A stretch of 64,000 bases of DNA from DASSBR01 sp035701285. GTDB lineage: Bacteria > Pseudomonadota > Gammaproteobacteria > Natronospirales > DASSBR01. The notes under the pieces are model-generated. The model saw only the letters and a list, made by a program, of their open reading frames with translations, did no database searches and was not told the DNA's origin. The position numbers and the translations under genes were made by a program. Below are positions 59,084 to 64,000 of this stretch, one piece after another (position 1 is the stretch's first letter; each line of letters starts with the position of its first letter). Location: contig DASSNT010000006.1 of the NCBI GenBank assembly GCA_035701285.1, positions 22,840 through 86,839 on the forward strand, in the 5' to 3' direction.

Positions 59084-59479
59084 ATGGCTACCCAGGATTC
59101 CCCCGATCTCGGCATGGACTCCGGCGCGTTGTATCGCGAGGAAATCTTCACCGACCGTAACGTCGGCACCATCCAGAAGCTGACGCCCGTGAAGGGCGAC
59201 GGCGAGCCCGATACCGCCCGAGACATTCTCTACGTTGGCCAGACCCAGCTCATGACGCCCATGGGCGCGCTGCCGGTCAGCTTTGAAATCGATGCCGACT
59301 CGCTCGAACACGCCGCCGAGAAATTCGCCGAGCACGCCCAGGGGGCCGTCGAAGACACCATGAACCGCCTCAACGAACTGCGCCGCGAAGCCGCGTCGTC
59401 GATCGTCACGCCGGGACAGGGCGGCATGGGTGGCGGCGGCATGGGCGGCGGGCCTGGCGGGAATATTCGGATTCCCTGA
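59084..59479 (+). CDS. Conserved-looking hypothetical protein with Gly/Met-rich tail
   Basis: A 131-residue acidic protein of unknown family. It contains REEIFTDRNVGTIQKLTPV, DILYVGQTQLMTPMGALPVSF and a helical stretch SLEHAAEKFAEHAQGAVEDT, ending in a flexible GGMGGGGMGGGPGG tail. AAGG 6 nt before the ATG at 59084 sets the start. It follows the response regulator by 64 bp and may share its transcript. No signal peptide. The central part looks folded and codon use is normal, so it is likely a real gene. Confidence 0.72.
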   Translation: MATQDSPDLGMDSGALYREEIFTDRNVGTIQKLTPVKGDGEPDTARDILYVGQTQLMTPMGALPVSFEIDADSLEHAAEKFAEHAQGAVEDTMNRLNELRREAASSIVTPGQGGMGGGGMGGGPGGNIRIP

Positions 59480-59505
59480 ATCCGGGCTACAGCGTTCGCT
59501 CTCCC

Positions 59506-59536
59506 CACTCAGTCCTAAGCACTCAGCACTAAGCAC
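59506..59536. repeat. Degenerate CACTCAGCAC-type mini-repeat
   Basis: CACTCAGTCCTAAGCACTCA and a further GCACTAAGCAC make a short tandem-like stretch between convergent genes, ending in T residues. It resembles the two other mini-repeats of the window. Confidence 0.55.
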
Positions 59537-59540
59537 TTTT

Positions 59541-59993
59541 TTAAGGTCCGGGGCTCGCGTTCGTCATAAACGCCACGATCCGCCAATCCCCGTCCCGCTT
59601 CTCCCATACCGCGAGAAACTTGCCGTAACCCACCTGCTGGCCGCCCTCCGCGGCCAGCCCGGCGACGTAGGTACCCCGCGTGCTGCCGAGCGTATTTGCC
59701 TCGGCCACCCGCGCCTGGTCGCCCGACCAGCGGATCGACAGCGGCGCGCCTGACTTCAGCGCGCGAACGATCGCGTCGCGCCCGGTAATCGGCGCGCGTC
59801 CGGCGGGCATGAAAACCGCCTTTTCGGTGGCGTATTTTGCGAAGCCGGCCGCCAGCCCCTGCGCGGCCGAGAGTGTTTCGAACGCCTGTTGCGTCCGGAC
59901 GAGCGCATCGCGCTTCGGGGTCGGCGACGAATCGCCGCATCCCGCCAGCAGCAACGCCGTCAGCATCGCTGCCAATACCTGGTATGTTCTCAT
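59541..59993 (-). CDS. SnoaL/DUF4440-like lipoprotein
   Basis: A 150-residue predicted lipoprotein: signal peptide with lipobox LLAGC at about residues 15-19, then a cone-fold NTF2-like domain (AFETLSAAQGLAAGFAKYA, MPAGRAPITGRDAIVRAL, YGKFLAVWEKRDGDWRIVAF). Such domains often bind small ligands or act in stress; no activity can be assigned. Its stop lies next to a mini-repeat, and its start is 52 bp from the divergent MoxR gene. Confidence 0.8.
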   Translation of the reverse strand: MRTYQVLAAMLTALLLAGCGDSSPTPKRDALVRTQQAFETLSAAQGLAAGFAKYATEKAVFMPAGRAPITGRDAIVRALKSGAPLSIRWSGDQARVAEANTLGSTRGTYVAGLAAEGGQQVGYGKFLAVWEKRDGDWRIVAFMTNASPGP

Positions 59994-60045
59994 TATGGCT
60001 TAATGGTTTAATAGGAGTGTGGAGACTATTTCAACAAGGACCGAC

Positions 60046-61011
60046 ATGGCAATCAATCCACTCAGGGAAACAACCACAACGGCCAGGGACAGCGCGGCGG
60101 CGCAACTGGAGCAGGCCGCAGACCGCGTCAGCGAGATTGTGCTCGGCAAAGACCGGCAAGTGCGCCTCGCCCTCGCCTGCCTGCTGGCGGGCGGCAACCT
60201 GCTCATCGAAGACATTCCCGGCGTCGGCAAAACAACGCTCGCCCACGCACTCGCCCGCGCGTTGGGGCTGTCGTTCCAGCGCATCCAGTTCACCAGCGAC
60301 CTGCTGCCGGCCGATATCATCGGCGGCTCGGTGTACGACCGGGCCAGCGGCGAGTTCCACTTCCGCCCGGGGCCGCTGTTCACCGAGCTGCTGCTGGCCG
60401 ACGAGGTCAACCGCGCCACGCCGAAGACGCAAAGCGCGCTGCTGGAAGCGATGGAAGAAGACCAGGTGACCGTGGACGGCGTGACCCGGCCGCTGCCGCA
60501 GCCATTCTTCGTCATTGCAACACAGAATCCGCGCACCCAGGTGGGCACCTTCCCGCTGCCCGAGTCGCAGCTCGATCGTTTTCCGATGCGCATCACCCTC
60601 GGCTATCCCGACGGCGCCGCCGAACGTGCGCTGCTGAACGGCGACAATCCGCGCGGCCGCCTGGAGCACCTCCAGCCGGCGATCGTCCCCGGCGACATCC
60701 CGGCCCTGCAGGCCGCGGTGCGCGCCGTGCATGTCGCGCCTGCCTGGCTCGACTACGCGCAGGACATCATCCAGTTCACCCGCGCCAGCGGACGCTACAT
60801 CCACGGCCTGTCGCCGCGCGCCGCGCTGCATCTCAAGTGGACGGCCCAGGCTTGGGCGTTGATGGCGGGCCGCGAGGCGGCGCTGCCCGAAGACCTGCAG
60901 GCCGTGCTGCCGGGCGTCGTCGGCCACCGCCTGGTGCCGCGGCCCGGCGCCCACGACGGCGCCAGTGACGACCCGGCCCGGGACATCCTGGAGTCGGTCT
61001 CGATTCCATAG
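60046..61011 (+). CDS. MoxR-family AAA ATPase
   Basis: A 321-residue AAA+ ATPase. Walker A is IPGVGKTTLAHA with Lys62, Walker B LLLADEVNRATPKTQSALLEAM, and sensor 1 is FFVIATQNPRTQVGTFPLPESQLDRF. MoxR ATPases act as chaperones maturing secreted or metalloprotein complexes. AAGGA 5 nt before the ATG at 60046 decides the start over a GTG nine codons upstream. It leads a three-gene unit with DUF58 and transglutaminase-like genes, a conserved arrangement. Confidence 0.94.
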   Translation: MAINPLRETTTTARDSAAAQLEQAADRVSEIVLGKDRQVRLALACLLAGGNLLIEDIPGVGKTTLAHALARALGLSFQRIQFTSDLLPADIIGGSVYDRASGEFHFRPGPLFTELLLADEVNRATPKTQSALLEAMEEDQVTVDGVTRPLPQPFFVIATQNPRTQVGTFPLPESQLDRFPMRITLGYPDGAAERALLNGDNPRGRLEHLQPAIVPGDIPALQAAVRAVHVAPAWLDYAQDIIQFTRASGRYIHGLSPRAALHLKWTAQAWALMAGREAALPEDLQAVLPGVVGHRLVPRPGAHDGASDDPARDILESVSIP

Positions 61012-61022
61012 GCGACCGGAAG

Positions 61023-61973
61023 ATGATCGGTCAGGCCACAGCGCGGCGATGGTTGCGGCGTCGTGCGGTCGCCTGGGCTTCGCGACGCCAGGGCATCGAC
61101 CCGATGCCGGTCACGTTGCACCGCCGGCGCATCTACATCCTGCCGACCGGCCAGGGCCTGCTCTACGCGCTCAGCGTGTTCGCCATGCTGCTCGCCTCGC
61201 TGAACTACAACAACAATCTCGGCCTGCTGCTCACGTTCCTGCTCGCCGGCATCGGCGTGGCGACCATGTACCGCTGCCAGCACAACCTCGCCGGCCTGGT
61301 GGTCCACGTTCAGCCCGCGCTGCCGACGTTCGCCGGCCGCGAACTGCAGTTCCCGGTACTGCTGCACCACGACGGTCACCACCGCTTCGCGATCAGCGGC
61401 GCCACGGCGCCGGTCGACGTGCCCGGCGGCCGCGGCGCGATGACCCACGTCGCGCAGTCCACCCGGCGGCGCGGCCGCCAGCCGCTGAAGCGGTTTTCGC
61501 TGTCCAGCACCTTCCCTCTGGGCCTGTTCCAGGCCTGGGTCTGGATCGAAGCCGATGTCGCCGGCCTCGCCTGGCCGCGGCCGGCGGCCACGCCGGCGGA
61601 GACCGCAACCGCCCCGGCGTCCGGCAATGCCGCCGGTGATCAAGCGGAAGGCGACGATGACTTCGCCGGCCTGCGGGCCTGGCGCGAAGGCGACCCGCTT
61701 CGCCGCGTCGACTGGCACGCGGTGGCGCGCGGCCGCGGCCTGCTGACCAAGCAGTTCTCGGCCGGCCCGCCCGCGCTGGACTACTACGACCTCGACGCCC
61801 TGGCGCACCTGCCGCTTGAAGAGGCCCTGTCGCGCCTGACGCGCAGCATCATCGATGCCGACGCGGCCGGCAATCCCTACGGGCTGCGCCTCGGCGGGCA
61901 GACCTTCGGCCCCGACAGCGGCGCGGCCCACCGCGACCGCTGCCTGACGGCGCTGGCGCTGTTCGGTTCATGA
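61023..61973 (+). CDS. DUF58 domain protein
   Basis: A 316-residue protein with two adjacent hydrophobic segments near residues 40-75 (GLLYALSVFAMLLASL and LLLTFLLAGIGVATM) and a C-terminal DUF58 signature FAGLRAWREGDPLRRVDWHA. It starts 11 bp after the MoxR gene and its stop overlaps the next ATG. DUF58 proteins pair with MoxR ATPases; the molecular role is not known. Confidence 0.9.
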   Translation: MIGQATARRWLRRRAVAWASRRQGIDPMPVTLHRRRIYILPTGQGLLYALSVFAMLLASLNYNNNLGLLLTFLLAGIGVATMYRCQHNLAGLVVHVQPALPTFAGRELQFPVLLHHDGHHRFAISGATAPVDVPGGRGAMTHVAQSTRRRGRQPLKRFSLSSTFPLGLFQAWVWIEADVAGLAWPRPAATPAETATAPASGNAAGDQAEGDDDFAGLRAWREGDPLRRVDWHAVARGRGLLTKQFSAGPPALDYYDLDALAHLPLEEALSRLTRSIIDADAAGNPYGLRLGGQTFGPDSGAAHRDRCLTALALFGS

Positions 61974-63937
61974 GCGCGACGATCGCCATCACCACGGACG
62001 ACCGGACGCTGGCCAACCAGCGGCTGCTATGGGCGCTGGCGGCGCTGTTGGCGATGCTGCTGCCCGCCGTCGGCCACACGCGCCGCTGGGCCATGGCGCT
62101 GATTGGCGTGCTGATCGTCTGGCGCGTCGCGCACGGCTGGTTTAACCTGCCGCTGCCGGGCCGCCTGCCGCGCGCGCTGCTGACATTCGCGGCGCTGGGC
62201 GCGATCTGGTTCAGCTACGGCACCCTGCTCGGCATCGTCGCCGGCAGCGCACTGCTGATCGTCATGGCGGGCCTCAAGCTGATCGAATGTCACACCCGGC
62301 GCGACTACTTCCTGCTGCTGGTCATCACGCTGTTCATCGGCCTGTCAAATTTCCTCTACGCGCCGTCGTTCATTCTCGCGGCCTATATGCTTCCCGCCCT
62401 GTGGCTGACGCTCACCGCGCTGGTCGTCGTCAGCCACGGCGAACGCGGCCTCTCCGGCCGCCAGGCCGGACGCATCGCCACCGGCCTTCTGCTGCCGGCG
62501 GTGCCGGTCGCCGCGCTGCTGTTCTTCATCTTCCCGCGCATCGCCGGCCCGATCTGGCAACTGCAGAGCCAGGGTGTCGCCACCACCGGCATCGGCGACT
62601 CGATGTCCCCCGGCAGCATCAGCGACCTCGCCGTCTCCAACCGCATCGCGTTTCGGGTGCAATTCGACGACCCGCCGCCGCCGAAGCGCTACTGGCGCGG
62701 CCCGGTGCTGCACCACTTCGCCAATGGCACCTGGACGCGCGGCACGCAGCAACTGACCCCGGCCCGCGTCGAGCCGAAGGGCGATCCGGTCCGCTACACC
62801 GTCACCCTGGAACCGGACAACCACAACTGGCTGTACGCACTTGCGATCCCGGCGAGCTGGCCGGCCGATGCATCCCTCGCCGCCGACTACACGATCTACG
62901 CCGACAAGCGGGTGCGCGAGCGGCGCCAGTACGAAATCGTCTCCTACCCGCAGGCGGCCTACGGCCTCGACCTGTCAAAAGCAGCACGCGAACGCGACCT
63001 GCAACTGCCCGAGCAAGGCAACCCGCGCGCCCGTGCACTGGCGGAAGAATGGCGCCACAACCTCGCCTCGCCACGGGCCATCGTTCAACGCGCGCTGAGC
63101 CGCTTCGCCGGCGGCGACTACTACTACACCCTCAAGCCGCCGCCGCTCGGCCACAACGGCATCGACCAGTTCCTGTTCGAAACCCGCCAGGGCTTCTGCG
63201 GCCACTACGCCAGCGCGTTCGTCTTCCTGATGCGCGCCGCCGGCGTCCCGGCCCACGTCGTCACCGGCTACACCGGCGGCGAACGCAACCCGCTGGACGG
63301 CTACTGGACCGTTCGCGACGCCCGCGCCCACGCCTGGGCCGAAGTCTGGCTGCCCACCACCGGCTGGACCCGCGTCGACCCCACCGCCGTACTGCCGCCC
63401 AACCGCATCGCCCCCGACGCCGCCGCCGCAATCGAAGCCGCCTCTCGCGGCGGCGCCGGCGCCGGCGACTGGCTGCGCCAGTTCAATTTCGCCTGGGACG
63501 CCGCCAATACCTTCTGGAACCGCTGGGTTATGAGCTACGGCCCCACGCTGCAAAAAACCGCCTTCGCCCACATCGGCGTCGACTACGGCAACTGGATGAG
63601 CGTCGCGATGACCATGCTGGTCGCGTTCGTACTGATCTTCGCCGGCGTCGGCGGCTGGTTCGCCTGGCGCGCATGGCTGAAGCGCGGCGAACCGGTCGTG
63701 CAGTTATACAGCCGGTTCTGCCGCAAGCTCGCGCTGGTGGGTTTGCACCGCGGCCGCAACGAAGGGCCGCTGGACTTCGCCGAACGGGCGCAACGCGAAC
63801 GGCCGGACTGTGCCGATACGATTGATGTGGTGACGCGGCTTTACGTGGCGTTGCGGTATGAAAAGGCCGCGCCTGGAGATGGGTTGAGAAGGCTGGCTGC
63901 GGCGGTGGCTAATTTTCAGCCTGAGCGGAGAATATAA
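61970..63937 (+). CDS. TgpA-like membrane transglutaminase-family protein
   Basis: A 655-residue protein with an N-terminal DUF3488 membrane part of about six segments (residues 20-190), a periplasmic transglutaminase-like domain and one further membrane segment near 555-575. The triad is Cys410 in RQGFCGHYASAF, His454 in ARAHAWAEVW and Asp470 in WTRVDPTA. The homologue TgpA is essential in Pseudomonas aeruginosa; its substrate is unsettled. The ATG overlaps the DUF58 stop (ATGA). Confidence 0.93.
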   Translation: MSATIAITTDDRTLANQRLLWALAALLAMLLPAVGHTRRWAMALIGVLIVWRVAHGWFNLPLPGRLPRALLTFAALGAIWFSYGTLLGIVAGSALLIVMAGLKLIECHTRRDYFLLLVITLFIGLSNFLYAPSFILAAYMLPALWLTLTALVVVSHGERGLSGRQAGRIATGLLLPAVPVAALLFFIFPRIAGPIWQLQSQGVATTGIGDSMSPGSISDLAVSNRIAFRVQFDDPPPPKRYWRGPVLHHFANGTWTRGTQQLTPARVEPKGDPVRYTVTLEPDNHNWLYALAIPASWPADASLAADYTIYADKRVRERRQYEIVSYPQAAYGLDLSKAARERDLQLPEQGNPRARALAEEWRHNLASPRAIVQRALSRFAGGDYYYTLKPPPLGHNGIDQFLFETRQGFCGHYASAFVFLMRAAGVPAHVVTGYTGGERNPLDGYWTVRDARAHAWAEVWLPTTGWTRVDPTAVLPPNRIAPDAAAAIEAASRGGAGAGDWLRQFNFAWDAANTFWNRWVMSYGPTLQKTAFAHIGVDYGNWMSVAMTMLVAFVLIFAGVGGWFAWRAWLKRGEPVVQLYSRFCRKLALVGLHRGRNEGPLDFAERAQRERPDCADTIDVVTRLYVALRYEKAAPGDGLRRLAAAVANFQPERRI

Positions 63938-63939
63938 AA

Positions 63940-64000
63940 TGTAGGCCGGCATAAGCCCGCAGGGCGTTGCCGGCATCTTCGGGAATTGCCGGGAACGCTT
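63940..64000. repeat. REP-like palindromic element, copy C (cut by the window end)
   Basis: TGTAGGCCGGCATAAGCCCG then the GTTGCCGGCATCTT and GCCGGGAACGCTT blocks match copies A and B up to the window edge. It starts 2 bp after the stop of the transglutaminase gene. Confidence 0.85.

Noticed and set aside
62287..63825. A 512-codon frame inside the transglutaminase-like gene
   Set aside because: The Arg/Pro-rich product is a frame-shifted shadow; the TgpA frame has the full catalytic triad.

Overview
The window is GC-rich, densely coded chromosomal DNA, most likely from a gammaproteobacterium. The rpsT, murJ, ribF, ileS, lspA neighbourhood, a fimT/GspH pseudopilin beside lspA and a DUF1820 gene point that way; this is inference from gene content. 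There is no plasmid, phage or CRISPR signal. Mobile-like content is limited to short intergenic repeats.

Region 1 (2-19565, minus strand) is an exosortase A (XrtA/EpsH) exopolysaccharide locus read as one long, tightly overlapped transcription unit. In order of transcription it encodes a priming sugar transferase, export lipoprotein, Wzz-like chain-length protein, tyrosine autokinase, outer-membrane protein, AAA ATPase, polysaccharide deacetylase, FemAB-like protein, glycosyltransferase, exosortase A with EpsI domain, second glycosyltransferase, amidotransferase, sulfotransferase, third glycosyltransferase and second amidotransferase. Two divergent plus-strand genes (19840-22149), a nucleotide-sugar dehydrogenase and a uronate 4-epimerase, would supply acidic sugar precursors. 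No PEP-CTERM substrate protein was found here.

Region 2 (22161-36238) begins with two hopanoid-associated genes (hpnL-like, hpnI). It continues with a TPP-enzyme/succinate-semialdehyde dehydrogenase pair that may be a 2-oxoglutarate bypass, tRNA-Thr(CGU), a Fur-family regulator, and the housekeeping block fimT, lspA, ileS, ribF, murJ, a DJ-1/PfpI protein and rpsT. ispB follows at 36309.

Region 3 (37500-53363) is the most remarkable part. A single minus-strand series of twelve genes joins the lower mevalonate pathway to hopanoid synthesis: one-step-type squalene synthase, squalene-hopene cyclase, hpnG, hpnA, mvaD, phosphomevalonate kinase, an HMG-CoA reductase-mevalonate kinase fusion, idi, hpnH, hpnB, and two uncharacterised enzymes (alpha/beta hydrolase, alkaline-phosphatase-superfamily protein). 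Divergent ispA makes the C15 precursor. The divergent control region holds a perfect 26-bp palindrome next to an extended -10 element. Together these genes would carry carbon from HMG-CoA through IPP/DMAPP, FPP and squalene to hopene and C35 hopanoids. HMG-CoA synthase and acetoacetyl-CoA thiolase are not in the window.

Region 4 (53477-63937) holds an MBL-fold hydrolase with a DUF1820 gene, a structured leader before a small gene and a GAF-GGDEF diguanylate cyclase, a divergent FixL/FixJ-like two-component pair, small proteins of unknown function, and a MoxR-DUF58-transglutaminase operon.

Short repeats of several families fill the gene gaps. Some encroach on coding sequence: they supply the ends of mvaD and shc and the start of the phosphomevalonate kinase gene. 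Two copies of one family form long stems whose sequences differ while pairing is kept.
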